NCBI GenBank assembly: GCA_030836325.1
Contig: JAURQC010000030.1
Coordinates: forward strand, 1 to 31,851
Origin: Candidatus Nanopelagicales bacterium
GTDB taxonomy: Bacteria > Actinomycetota > Actinomycetes > S36-B12
Length of the DNA stretch: 31,851 nt
Direction: 5' to 3'
Under the pieces are notes generated by a model. It did no database searches and was not told the origin of the DNA. It was given only the letters and a program-made list of their open reading frames with translations. The number at the start of each line of letters is the position of its first letter. The stretch's first letter is position 1. Made by a program: the position numbers and the translations under genes. Shown in pieces: positions 23,430 through 31,155 of the stretch.

Positions 23430-24584
23430 TTAGTCGGTCACGGGTGCGTAGCGGGAAGCCATCCACTCCTCGGCTGTTGCAGCGTCGGAGTAGCCGATGA
23501 TGCACACGACCGGCGCACAGATCGACGCATTTAAGGCCAGCGACACATCATCGAGTCCGCTCGCGACGGTTGCAGCGATGAAGAGTTGGTCGTTTTCGCC
23601 GTTTGTTCCTGCGGTCACGGTTGCCCCGGATGACTCGAGGTTGTTGAGATACGCACTGATGGCCTCGGTGCCACCCGGAATCGGACCGATCGAGGTCGAC
23701 TCGTGCCACGGGTCACCGACCTCGAGCGAGTCGACAACGTCGGACATCGCGACCGCGTACTCGTCGAGCTCGTTCGTCGGAACGAGCAAGTGCGCTGACC
23801 CCGGGCGCCAGCCGGGAGTGCATTGGTAGGCCAGCAGCGCCGTGCGGAGGGCATCGGTCACATCGGAGCCGGGCATCTGCATGAGCGGTGTCGATCCCGC
23901 GCTCGGGCCGCCGGGGCTCGAGTCGCGCAGCGTGTCAGTGGCTACCTCTGCGGCGCCACTACGAATCACCGTTAGGACATCTGGCGTTCCGAGAACAGCC
24001 GACACCACGCCCTTGGGTAGGTCGGCTTCGAGAAGACAATTCATCAAGGCGATGGTGCTCAACGGTGCGATGGCGGTGGGTACCACGACGCTCGCTCGAC
24101 CACGACCGAGCGAATCTGCCACCGTCTGCATCGCGGCGTACATCGGTTGATGAGAACCGATCACCGCAATGTCGAGGCCGGGGTCAGTGGTGCTCGCGGT
24201 CACGCGACGCAATACGTCTAATGGTGCGTGGACGTGGATACCGGAGCTACACGAAACTGGCGTGCCGCTTTCCAGGGTTCCGATCTCGGCCAGCGCCTCG
24301 GCCCTGCTCTCCATAACTCCGACTAGGCGGTCGATCAGCGATTGGCGCTCATCGGGAGACATCTGCGACCAGCGTCCGTCCTCGGCTTGAGCCCGGGCGC
24401 GCTTAATGGTCGCGAGCGCGTCGGCCTCGTTGGACTCGGCGATTTCACCAATCGGATCGCCGGTAGCGGGATCTTCGAGCTCTATCTCGTCGATCGACGA
24501 ACTCAGCAAGATGCCCTCCGACACCGGCGCGGTGGGATCGACGAGGTCGAGGGCATCCATCGACAGGTTCGGGTGGTCAATCAC
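23430..24584 (-). CDS. degenerate aldehyde-dehydrogenase-like protein
   Basis: A 384-residue protein that keeps the aldehyde dehydrogenase framework: DPATGDPIGEIAESNEADA (38-56), PDERQSLIDRLVGVMESRAEALAE, ADLPKGVVSAVLG, LEVGDPWHESTSIGPI (287-302) and APVVCIIGYSDA near the end. However, each catalytic site is lost. The Asn of the TPWN motif is gone (GSHQPMY, 143-149), the cofactor Lys is Val (VVVPTAIAPLS), ELGGKSP has become SSPGGPSAG, and the nucleophile Cys position reads PGWRPGSAH. The last 80-100 residues of a normal enzyme are missing. The frame is otherwise clean and sits 6 nt before AtuA, so it looks like a maintained pseudoenzyme rather than random decay. Function unknown. Confidence 0.75.
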   Translation of the reverse strand: MIDHPNLSMDALDLVDPTAPVSEGILLSSSIDEIELEDPATGDPIGEIAESNEADALATIKRARAQAEDGRWSQMSPDERQSLIDRLVGVMESRAEALAEIGTLESGTPVSCSSGIHVHAPLDVLRRVTASTTDPGLDIAVIGSHQPMYAAMQTVADSLGRGRASVVVPTAIAPLSTIALMNCLLEADLPKGVVSAVLGTPDVLTVIRSGAAEVATDTLRDSSPGGPSAGSTPLMQMPGSDVTDALRTALLAYQCTPGWRPGSAHLLVPTNELDEYAVAMSDVVDSLEVGDPWHESTSIGPIPGGTEAISAYLNNLESSGATVTAGTNGENDQLFIAATVASGLDDVSLALNASICAPVVCIIGYSDAATAEEWMASRYAPVTD

Positions 24585-24604
24585 GCGCTTGGCGTCCTAT
24601 TCGT

Positions 24605-24802
24605 CTATTCGTCCCAGACGGTGATGGCGCGCTCGGGGCACGATGCGGCGCCGAGCTTGGCGGCTTCCTCCATGCCCGCGGGTACTTCCTCGGACTCCAC
24701 GTATGCCTGTCCGTCTTCCTCACGCAGGTGGAAAACCTCCGGGGCGCTCATGCGGCAAACGCCGTGCCCTTGGCAGACATCCGGATCGACTCGAACTCGC
24801 AT
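24605..24802 (-). CDS. ferredoxin, probable [3Fe-4S], P450-associated
   Basis: A 65-residue ferredoxin of the small actinobacterial type that delivers electrons to cytochromes P450. Cluster ligands are Cys10, Cys16 and Cys55 (CQGHGVC then SCPERAI), with His13 in the place of the fourth cysteine: the CxxHxxC motif seen in several mycobacterial P450 partners and associated with a 3Fe-4S cluster or labile fourth iron. ATG 24802 follows GAGGAGGGG. It is the first gene of leftward operon E and lies back to back with the P450, with ferredoxin reductase following the P450, so the three form one class I electron chain across a shared promoter. Confidence 0.9.
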   Translation of the reverse strand: MRVRVDPDVCQGHGVCRMSAPEVFHLREEDGQAYVESEEVPAGMEEAAKLGAASCPERAITVWDE

Positions 24803-24917
24803 AACCCCTCCTCGGGCAACAATTTCGAATTTAGTATAACGATTATCAGTAAGACTTGGTATGGTTTTGAAATCCTCATCGTTACCCCATCAGGGAACAC
24901 CGTAAGGAAGGTCCGAC
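24803..24917. promoter_or_regulatory. divergent ferredoxin/P450 promoter with ATAA-CGA-TTAT palindrome
   Basis: This 115-bp AT-rich spacer drives operons E (leftward) and F (rightward). TATACT on the minus strand (24833-24838) is a good -10 for the ferredoxin, and TATGGT (24860-24865) is a possible -10 for the P450. The 11-bp inverted repeat ATAA-CGA-TTAT (24836-24846) overlaps the leftward -10, as expected for a repressor site. The P450 ATG is preceded by AAGGAAGG. No -35 boxes of consensus quality are visible. Confidence 0.5.
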
Positions 24918-26186
24918 ATGTCTGAGCAGGGTTCCGAGAAGCGCTGCCCCGTTGTGCACTTCGATCACAACTCCCAGGAGCACTCCGTAGACCCCGTGGC
25001 GTCCTACCGGCACCTTCGCGAGACAACGCCGGTTGCCTGGTCCGAGGAGTACGGCGGCTACTGGATCTTGTCGGATTACCAAAGTGTGTTCGATGCAGCG
25101 CGCGACGACGAGACGTTCACCAGCCAGCGCACCCCCAGTGGTGGCGAAGGGTTGTCTGTGGTCATTCCCAAGACGCCCATGCACAAGCACATCCCGATCG
25201 AGTTGGACCCGCCGGAGTTCCGCAAATACCGCAAGATCATGAACCCCATCACGGCGCCCGCTGCAACCGAAGCGATGTACGAGATGGTCCAGAAGTACGT
25301 GACCTGGTTTGTTGACGAGATTATTGAAAGTGGCCGGGGCGATGTCGCGACCACCATCGGCGTTCCGGCGCTCGTGACCGTTGATTGGTTGGGTCTTCCC
25401 GTCGACGACTGGCACAAGTTTGCGTTCGTCCATCACCAAGCGTTGACAGGCGTCCCCGGGAGCGAGGAGTACAAGCGCGCCATGGAGGAGGTCATGCCGG
25501 AGATCTCCGCGACTATGCGCGAGGTGATCGCCGATCGTCGCCGCGAACCCCAAGACGACGCCATCTCTTTCCTCGTCCAGCAGGAGGTCGACGGCCAGCC
25601 GATCGACCTCGAGGACGTGTTCTCGATGGTCGAACTCCTCCTTGCTGGAGGTACGGGCACGACATCCTCGCTCGTGAGCCAGACGCTCGTGTGGTTGTAC
25701 AAGAACCAAGATGTCCGCCAGGACTTGATCGAGCACCCGGAGAAGTTGGACCGGGCGATCGAGGAGTTTCTCCGCTACTTCAGCCCCACCCAGGGACTTG
25801 CCCGGACGGTTACCACGGACCTGGAGTTCCACGGCTGCCAGATGTTCACCGAGGATCGCGTGCTGTTGGCCTGGGCCTCGGCGAACCGTGACGAGTCGGC
25901 TTTCCCGAACGCAGACGAGGTCGATATCGAGCGCTGGCCAAACCGTCACATGGCATTCGGAGTCGGTGTGCACCGGTGCGCCGGATCTCACCTGGGCCGC
26001 GCGATGGCCAGGGAGATGCTGAGTCAGGTCCTGACCCGCATGCCCGATTACGAGGTCAACCTCGAGAACGTAGTTCCCTACCCGCACCAGGGAACCAACA
26101 CCGGTTATAAGTCGATTCCGATCACCTTCACCCCCGGACCCCGACTCGGCCCGGTGCTCGACATCGCCGCTGTGTCGACGCGGTAG
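24918..26186 (+). CDS. cytochrome P450
   Basis: A 422-residue bacterial cytochrome P450 without membrane anchor. The heme-binding loop FGVGVHRCAG holds the ligand Cys354; the K-helix ExxR is Glu283-Phe-Leu-Arg286; DPPEFRKYRK (97-106) is the usual B/C-region block. The I-helix reads AGGTGTTSS (243-251): the Thr pair is kept but the acidic residue normally before it is Gly247. It should hydroxylate a hydrophobic substrate using electrons from the divergent ferredoxin and the next gene's reductase. In context it could start attack on a terpenoid or steroid-like compound by methyl or ring hydroxylation. I cannot assign a CYP family by eye. Confidence 0.92.
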   Translation: MSEQGSEKRCPVVHFDHNSQEHSVDPVASYRHLRETTPVAWSEEYGGYWILSDYQSVFDAARDDETFTSQRTPSGGEGLSVVIPKTPMHKHIPIELDPPEFRKYRKIMNPITAPAATEAMYEMVQKYVTWFVDEIIESGRGDVATTIGVPALVTVDWLGLPVDDWHKFAFVHHQALTGVPGSEEYKRAMEEVMPEISATMREVIADRRREPQDDAISFLVQQEVDGQPIDLEDVFSMVELLLAGGTGTTSSLVSQTLVWLYKNQDVRQDLIEHPEKLDRAIEEFLRYFSPTQGLARTVTTDLEFHGCQMFTEDRVLLAWASANRDESAFPNADEVDIERWPNRHMAFGVGVHRCAGSHLGRAMAREMLSQVLTRMPDYEVNLENVVPYPHQGTNTGYKSIPITFTPGPRLGPVLDIAAVSTR

Positions 26187-26198
26187 TCGACGGTCACT

Positions 26199-27440
26199 GT
26201 GCAGACCACTGTGCGGATCGTCGTGGTCGGCGCTGGCCTGGCGGGGGTTCGTGCGGCGGAATCACTTCGCGAACAGGGGTTCAGCGGTGACGTTGTTGTG
26301 CTTGGTGACGAAGACCACCTGCCCTACAACCGGCCACCGCTGTCCAAGCAACTGCTGGCAGGTACCTGGGAGACCGACAAGGTGGCACTGCGCTCGCAGG
26401 ACGAGTGGGCGGCGCTCGACGTCGACCTACGGCTAGGGGTGGGTGCCACCGGCCTAGACCTGGAGCAGCGCTCCTTGCGATTGTCCGACGGCTCAACCGT
26501 GGATTTCGACGGCTTGATCATCGCCACTGGCGCGCATGCGCGAATGCTGCCCAACCTCGATGGACGCCCAGGTGTACATACCCTGCGCTCGCTCAGCGAT
26601 GCGCTGGATCTTCGCGATGCGCTCACAGCTGCAGAGTCGGTCGTCGTCATCGGTGGTGGTTTTATCGGCGCCGAAGTCGCCTCGACCGCTCGAGGACTCG
26701 ACAAATCGGTGACACTCGTGGAACCGCAGGAGACCTTGGTTGTGCGCGGGCTCGGTCCCGAACTCGGAGCGACGATCGAGCACCTTCACCGTGACAACGG
26801 AGTAGATGTCCGCGTCGGGACCTCCATCGAATCGATCACCGATGACGGGATGCGCACCGCGCTTTCGCTCAGTGACGGAACCACGGTTGTAGCGGATGTC
26901 GTCGTTGTCGGTGTTGGTGCGGCGCCCAGTACCGAATGGCTCGCCGACTCGGGTTTGGACGTCAGCAACGGTGTGGCGTGCGATGAGTTCTGTCGAGTGC
27001 TCACGCAAGACGGCTCACCGGTCTCGGCGATCACTGCATCGGGCGATGTCGCTCGGTGGAGGTCGAACTCCGAAGGCTCTGACATCCGCATGGAGCACTG
27101 GACCCACGCGCAGGAGCAGGCGCGCGCTGCTGCCGCAACGGTGCTGGCCGATCTTGGGGAGTCCAGCGATGTTCCCCAGGCTTTCGATCCGGTGCCCTAC
27201 GTCTGGTCTGATCAGTTCGGCAAGAAGATCCAGGTTGTTGGTTATGTCCGCAGCAGCGATGTAGCGCACGTGGCGATCGGCAGTATGGATTCCGGGTCGT
27301 ATCTGGCTTTGATGGAGCGCGATGGCCATTACGTCGGAGCAGTCGCGATGGCGAAAGTCCCGGCGCTCGTACAAGCACGGATGCTCCTCGAGCAAGGCGT
27401 CGATCTGCCGTCCGCACTCGCAGCTTTCGAAGACAAGTAG
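26199..27440 (+). CDS. ferredoxin reductase (FAD/NADH-dependent)
   Basis: A 413-residue flavoprotein of the putidaredoxin-reductase type. FAD-binding GAGLAG (11-16), LPYNRPPLSKQLL (41-53) and the second Rossmann motif IGGGFIGAEVA (151-161) ending in a Glu (VTLVEP), which favours NADH. IIATGAHAR, ASGDVARW and EHWTHAQEQ are family blocks, and the C-terminal PYVWSDQFGKKIQVVG is the classic ferredoxin-reductase domain. The likely start is GTG 26199, with a weak ribosome site; GTG 26211 is an alternative. It lies 12 nt after the P450 and should pass electrons from NADH to the ferredoxin at 24605. Confidence 0.9.
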   Translation: MQTTVRIVVVGAGLAGVRAAESLREQGFSGDVVVLGDEDHLPYNRPPLSKQLLAGTWETDKVALRSQDEWAALDVDLRLGVGATGLDLEQRSLRLSDGSTVDFDGLIIATGAHARMLPNLDGRPGVHTLRSLSDALDLRDALTAAESVVVIGGGFIGAEVASTARGLDKSVTLVEPQETLVVRGLGPELGATIEHLHRDNGVDVRVGTSIESITDDGMRTALSLSDGTTVVADVVVVGVGAAPSTEWLADSGLDVSNGVACDEFCRVLTQDGSPVSAITASGDVARWRSNSEGSDIRMEHWTHAQEQARAAAATVLADLGESSDVPQAFDPVPYVWSDQFGKKIQVVGYVRSSDVAHVAIGSMDSGSYLALMERDGHYVGAVAMAKVPALVQARMLLEQGVDLPSALAAFEDK

Positions 27441-27459
27441 AGACACACAGGAGGAAGTC

Positions 27460-28029
27460 ATGGCGCAGGAGTTGACGATCGAGCAGCGAATTCAGCGGCT
27501 TGAGGATCGCGAGGCGATCAAGGAACTCGTGGTGATGTACGGCGTAATCATGGACGAGCGGGACTTCGATGGCATCGATCGCCTCTTCACCGAAGACGCG
27601 ACGCTGCGGTCGTTTGATGGAGTCTTCGCGGCCAATGGACGTCAGGCGATTCGAGACACCTACCAAGGCAGGTTCGATGCGCTCGGTGCAACCAATCACT
27701 ACACGCACGGGCACGTCGTCCGTTTTGATCCGGACAACCCCGATCACGCTTTTGGATTCGTCGCCGGGCACGCCGAGGTCGTCCGCACCGGAACTACCAT
27801 GTGGGTGGCGCTGCGCTACAAGGACGAGTACGTCCGTACTGATAAAGGCTGGCAGTTCAAGGACCGAATCATGTCGTACATGTACTACACACCGGTGACC
27901 GATTACGCCGACGTCCTCGCTACCGACAACCGCGTGTTGGCCTACGGCGAAGCAACTCAGGGTGATTGGCCTGATGCACTCCGCGAGGGTGGAGACGTGT
28001 CGTGGATCCGCGATTGGATCGAGTACTAA
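27460..28029 (+). CDS. SnoaL-like (NTF2-fold) protein
   Basis: A 189-residue NTF2-like protein: the N-terminal helix IEQRIQRLEDREAIKELVVMYG, then DERDFDGIDRLFTEDATLRSF, the ATNHYTHGHVVRF strand with a histidine pair, and VALRYKDEYVRTDKGWQFKDRIM near the C-terminus. This is the common SnoaL_4-like arrangement (LEDREAIxxLxxxYxxxxDxxD). Such proteins act as isomerases, dehydratases or cyclases, or have unknown roles. The frame extends upstream to 27322, but ATG 27460 has AGGAGG about 6 nt before it. It is followed 2 nt later by the KstD-like gene, suggesting both act on the same ketone intermediate. Confidence 0.8.
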   Translation: MAQELTIEQRIQRLEDREAIKELVVMYGVIMDERDFDGIDRLFTEDATLRSFDGVFAANGRQAIRDTYQGRFDALGATNHYTHGHVVRFDPDNPDHAFGFVAGHAEVVRTGTTMWVALRYKDEYVRTDKGWQFKDRIMSYMYYTPVTDYADVLATDNRVLAYGEATQGDWPDALREGGDVSWIRDWIEY

Positions 28030-28031
28030 GC

Positions 28032-29627
28032 GTGACAGATGCCGTCGTTGTCGTCGGTTCTGGAGCAGCGGGCCTGAGTGCCGCGATCGCTGCTCGTTCG
28101 ACAGGTGCCGACGTCACCGTGCTGGAATCCACCGAGTTCGTCGGTGGCACCACGGCCCTGTCCGGTGGTGTCGCGTGGGTGCCGGTGAACCACGTCGAGG
28201 CAGTTGGTGAGGGGCGGGACTCCCGCGAGCAGGCGAGGGACTATCTCCAATCACTGGCGTTGGGCGATGCTGACCTGGAATTGATCGAACGATTCATCGC
28301 CCAGGCCGGAGAAGCCGCTCGGTGGATTGAGGAGAACAGTGCCCTGGAGTGGGAGTTGCTTCCCTACCCGGACTACCACTGTGAGATGCCTGGAGGGATG
28401 ACTGTTGGGGGTCGATCACTCTCGGCATGTCTGGTAACTCCGCGTGAGGACGTAGCCAGCATTCTGCGGCCGGCGTTGTCGTGGCGTGCTCCGGTGACGC
28501 ACCTTGAGGTGGTCTCCAATTCGATCGACCCGGAAGTAATCGCCCAACGCCGCGAGGACGGCACGGTCACGATGGGTCAGGCGATGATCGCTGCTCTCGC
28601 CACGACGTGCATTGATGAAGGGATTGACGTCCGCACTCAGACGCGGGCGATCTCGCTTGTGGAAGCCGATGGTGCTGTCACCGGATTGGTGGCCGAGGGG
28701 CCAGAAGGCCGTGAAACGTTCGAAGGTCGAGTAGTGCTCGCCTCGGGTGGATTCGAGAGGGATCCGCAGTTCGCACGAGCGTTCTTGCGCATCCCCGAAC
28801 CTGCACAGACGGGAGCGCCTGGTGCGCGCGGAGATGGCCTGCGTATGGCGATGTCGGCGGGAGCCGCGCTGGGAAACATGTCCGAGGCTTGGTGGGCACC
28901 CACTATCTCAATTCCCGGGGATGAGATCTCCGGACAGCCGCTTTACCGTCTGATTCTCAATGAACGCAGCCGGCCGGGTTCGCTGATGGTGGATGCCGTC
29001 GGTAGGCGGTTCGTCAACGAATCGCAGAACTACAACGACGTCGGCCGCACCATGCACTCCTTCGATGCTCGCTCGTACTCCTTCGATCGCCTGGAGTCGT
29101 GGTTGGTCTTCGACCAGACGTACCGGTCCTCTTATCTCGTGGGCCCGGTCATGCCTAGCGATCCGGATCCAGAGTTCTTCTGCAAGGCCAACTCCATTTC
29201 CGAACTCGCCGAGCAAATGGGCGTTGACCCGTCGGTGCTCGAGGACACGGTGGAGGAGTTCAACGCTGGTGCTCGTCAGGGACGCGACCGACGATTCCAG
29301 CGTGGAGAGACCGCCTACGACCAAGCACTGGGTGATCCTGAAGCCGGGCACCCCAACCTGCGGGAGTTGGTGGATGGTCCTTTCTTTGCCGTTCGAGTAC
29401 ACGCGGGGACGTTGGGCACCAAGGGTGGGCCGCGGATCGACGGTGACGGTCGAGTGCAGCACGTACAGGGCGGGGCTATTCCTGGTCTCTATGCGGCCGG
29501 CAACGTATCTGCGAGTTTCTTAGGACTCGCCTATCCCGGAGCAGGTGGGACGTTGGGTCCGGCTATCACCGTCGGTGTGCTGGCTGGACGCGCGGCCGCC
29601 ACCGATTCGCCTCTTCCGCGAGAATGA
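28032..29627 (+). CDS. FAD-dependent oxidoreductase, 3-ketosteroid-delta1-dehydrogenase-like
   Basis: A 531-residue flavoprotein of the fumarate reductase/KstD family. It has GSGAAG (9-14), VGGTTALSGGVAWVPVN (37-53) and the C-terminal block GLYAAGNVSASFLGLAYPGAGGTLGPA. Three tyrosines and a glycine used by Rhodococcus KstD1 (Tyr119, Tyr318, Tyr487, Gly491) have plausible matches: Tyr112 or Tyr115, Tyr334 (RFVNESQNY), Tyr501 and Gly505, with the last pair at identical spacing. This supports alpha,beta-desaturation of a cyclic ketone, though not necessarily a steroid. GTG 28032 is chosen, 2 nt after the previous stop. Its TGA overlaps the membrane protein ATG (ATGA). Confidence 0.85.
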   Translation: MTDAVVVVGSGAAGLSAAIAARSTGADVTVLESTEFVGGTTALSGGVAWVPVNHVEAVGEGRDSREQARDYLQSLALGDADLELIERFIAQAGEAARWIEENSALEWELLPYPDYHCEMPGGMTVGGRSLSACLVTPREDVASILRPALSWRAPVTHLEVVSNSIDPEVIAQRREDGTVTMGQAMIAALATTCIDEGIDVRTQTRAISLVEADGAVTGLVAEGPEGRETFEGRVVLASGGFERDPQFARAFLRIPEPAQTGAPGARGDGLRMAMSAGAALGNMSEAWWAPTISIPGDEISGQPLYRLILNERSRPGSLMVDAVGRRFVNESQNYNDVGRTMHSFDARSYSFDRLESWLVFDQTYRSSYLVGPVMPSDPDPEFFCKANSISELAEQMGVDPSVLEDTVEEFNAGARQGRDRRFQRGETAYDQALGDPEAGHPNLRELVDGPFFAVRVHAGTLGTKGGPRIDGDGRVQHVQGGAIPGLYAAGNVSASFLGLAYPGAGGTLGPAITVGVLAGRAAATDSPLPRE

Positions 29628-30367
29628 ATCCACTCCTTGTCGGCGCGATTCTCACCGCATATGTAGGAGGGCTGTCCCTCCTTGTCGGAGCAGTCCCATC
29701 GACTCGCCTGCGCGCGGTGATCTACAGCGTGCCGATTCCCATGTCGATTCTTTCCCTTATCGGGCCTGAACTTGTCGAGCCGAACGTGATCCTCGGCCTG
29801 ATCGTGAACGCGTCGTTTTTCTGGATCGTTGCTGCCGGAGATCGGCTACGCCTTCCTCGGTGGCTCGCCACGCTCATTGCGACTGTGGGATACGTCGGAT
29901 CGTCGTGGCTGCTCGCGCATTACTTTTCTCCGTCGCTCCTCGTCGCTATCGGTTTAGCCCTGGTGATCTGGATTTGTTTGCAACCGGTGATCAAGCGAGT
30001 CCCGACGTATCGCGTCTCCGAGGTTGCGCCCATCGGACCGCGTCGATTGATCATCGTCTTTCTCACGGCCACCGGAGCGGTATCGATCGCAAGCATTCTC
30101 GGGCCATTTGTCGTGACGTTCCCCTACACGGGCATCACCATGGCGTTGACCTACCCGGGCTCGACGGTGCCCTTCGCTCGAAGCTTCTGGCTCAACGGAA
30201 TGCCGGCACTGCTGGCGTACGGCATTGGCCTAGTGGCAGCCGCTACCGCCGGACTTGCGATGTGGGCTGCGGTGCTGTGCGGCCTGGGGTGTTGGTGCCT
30301 TGCCACTGGAGCGACTGCGTTGGTGCAGCGCCCACGAGGCACTGCACCAACGCCCGAATCGATCTAG
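29624..30367 (+). CDS. integral membrane protein of unknown function
   Basis: A 247-residue hydrophobic protein that I do not recognise. Hydrophobic segments likely to span the membrane lie at about residues 3-24, 32-48, 54-71, 80-100, 104-123, 142-165 and 196-231 (the last may contain two). Loops are short; a basic loop RLRLPR (74-79) and the longer loop 124-141 are the main soluble parts. There is no nucleotide-binding motif or obvious charged transport motif. It is translationally coupled (ATGA overlap) to the KstD-like gene and ends operon F. It could help substrate entry or electron transfer to quinone; both are guesses. Confidence 0.75.
   Translation: MNPLLVGAILTAYVGGLSLLVGAVPSTRLRAVIYSVPIPMSILSLIGPELVEPNVILGLIVNASFFWIVAAGDRLRLPRWLATLIATVGYVGSSWLLAHYFSPSLLVAIGLALVIWICLQPVIKRVPTYRVSEVAPIGPRRLIIVFLTATGAVSIASILGPFVVTFPYTGITMALTYPGSTVPFARSFWLNGMPALLAYGIGLVAAATAGLAMWAAVLCGLGCWCLATGATALVQRPRGTAPTPESI
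30318..30352. terminator. 11-bp-stem hairpin at convergent gene ends
   Basis: CGTTGGTGCAG (30318-30328), a 13-nt loop and CTGCACCAACG (30342-30352) form a perfect 11-bp stem. It lies within the last codons of the membrane protein gene and 25 nt from the end of the facing SDR. No U-tract follows. The position suggests a bidirectional transcription terminator. Confidence 0.6.
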
Positions 30368-30376
30368 GACGGAGTC

Positions 30377-31141
30377 CTACTTGGCCGTCAATCCGCCGTC
30401 GACGGGGATGGTCACACCGGTGACGTAACTAGCCATGTCGCTGGCGAGGAAGAGCACCACGTTGGCGATCTCGCTGGCTTGGGACACACGTCCCAAGGGG
30501 ATCTGGGCTTGGTACGCCGTCTTGCGGGCCTCGATCTCGGCTTCGTCGTCGGTTCGGAAGAAGGCTTTCAAGCCGGGTGTCTCGACTGAGCCGGGGGCCA
30601 CCGCATTGACTCGAACGTTGTCGGCCGCGAGGGCGAGAGCCATGGAACGCACGAGGGCGATCACACCACCCTTGGTGAACGAGTACAGCGGTGAGAATGG
30701 TGAGCCTACGAGTCCAGATGCCGAACTGGTGAAAATGACCGACGCACCACCGGCAGCCTTCAGTGCGGGTGTCAGGTAGCCGCTGAGGAAGAAGCTCGCA
30801 CGCGCATTGATCTCTATCGACATGTCCCACTCTTCTGCGGTGAGGTCCATGCCAGCGGCACCTGGAATGCCGACGTTGTTGTAGAGAACGTGCAAAGCAC
30901 CGTGCTCTGCCGTCACGCGATCGGCCAACGCCTTGAGAGCGTCGAGATCTCGAACGTCGATAACTTCCGCGCTTGCGCTGCCACCGTTAGCTGTGATCGC
31001 GCTAACGGTCTCTGTGGCGTTCGCCTCACTCACGTCGACGATGATCACGTGGGCACCGTTCTCGGCGAAGAGTTCGGCCGCAGCTCGCCCCATTCCTGAA
31101 GCGCCAGCCGTTACTAGTGCGACCTTGTCCTTGAGCAGCAT
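30377..31141 (-). CDS. short-chain dehydrogenase/reductase
   Basis: A 254-residue classical SDR with Ser140, Tyr153 and Lys157 (YSFTK) and Asp36 after beta-2 (NAD preference). The nucleotide motif is TAGASGMG (11-18), with Ala instead of the first Gly, and NNAG reads NNVG (88-91). It is a close paralogue of the SDR at 3499 (same SPFSPLYS-x-TKG active-site block and PGAAG loop, same DGG-xxAK ending). ATG 31141 is preceded by AAGGAAGG, which overlaps the end of the flavoenzyme relic. It is the last intact pathway gene before dnaX and faces operon F across a hairpin. Confidence 0.87.
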   Translation of the reverse strand: MLLKDKVALVTAGASGMGRAAAELFAENGAHVIIVDVSEANATETVSAITANGGSASAEVIDVRDLDALKALADRVTAEHGALHVLYNNVGIPGAAGMDLTAEEWDMSIEINARASFFLSGYLTPALKAAGGASVIFTSSASGLVGSPFSPLYSFTKGGVIALVRSMALALAADNVRVNAVAPGSVETPGLKAFFRTDDEAEIEARKTAYQAQIPLGRVSQASEIANVVLFLASDMASYVTGVTIPVDGGLTAK

Positions 31142-31155
31142 GTCAATTTCCTTCC

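Noticed and set aside
2872..24917. KstR-type operators (AAC-GTT palindromes) controlling steroid genes
   Set aside because: The intergenic regions hold other AT-rich palindromes, and none matches the KstR or KstR2 pattern, which weakens a classic cholesterol-regulon reading.
24882..26087. 401-codon open frame antisense to the P450
   Set aside because: It lies wholly opposite a clear P450, has no recognisable domain, and long antisense frames are common in GC-rich genes.
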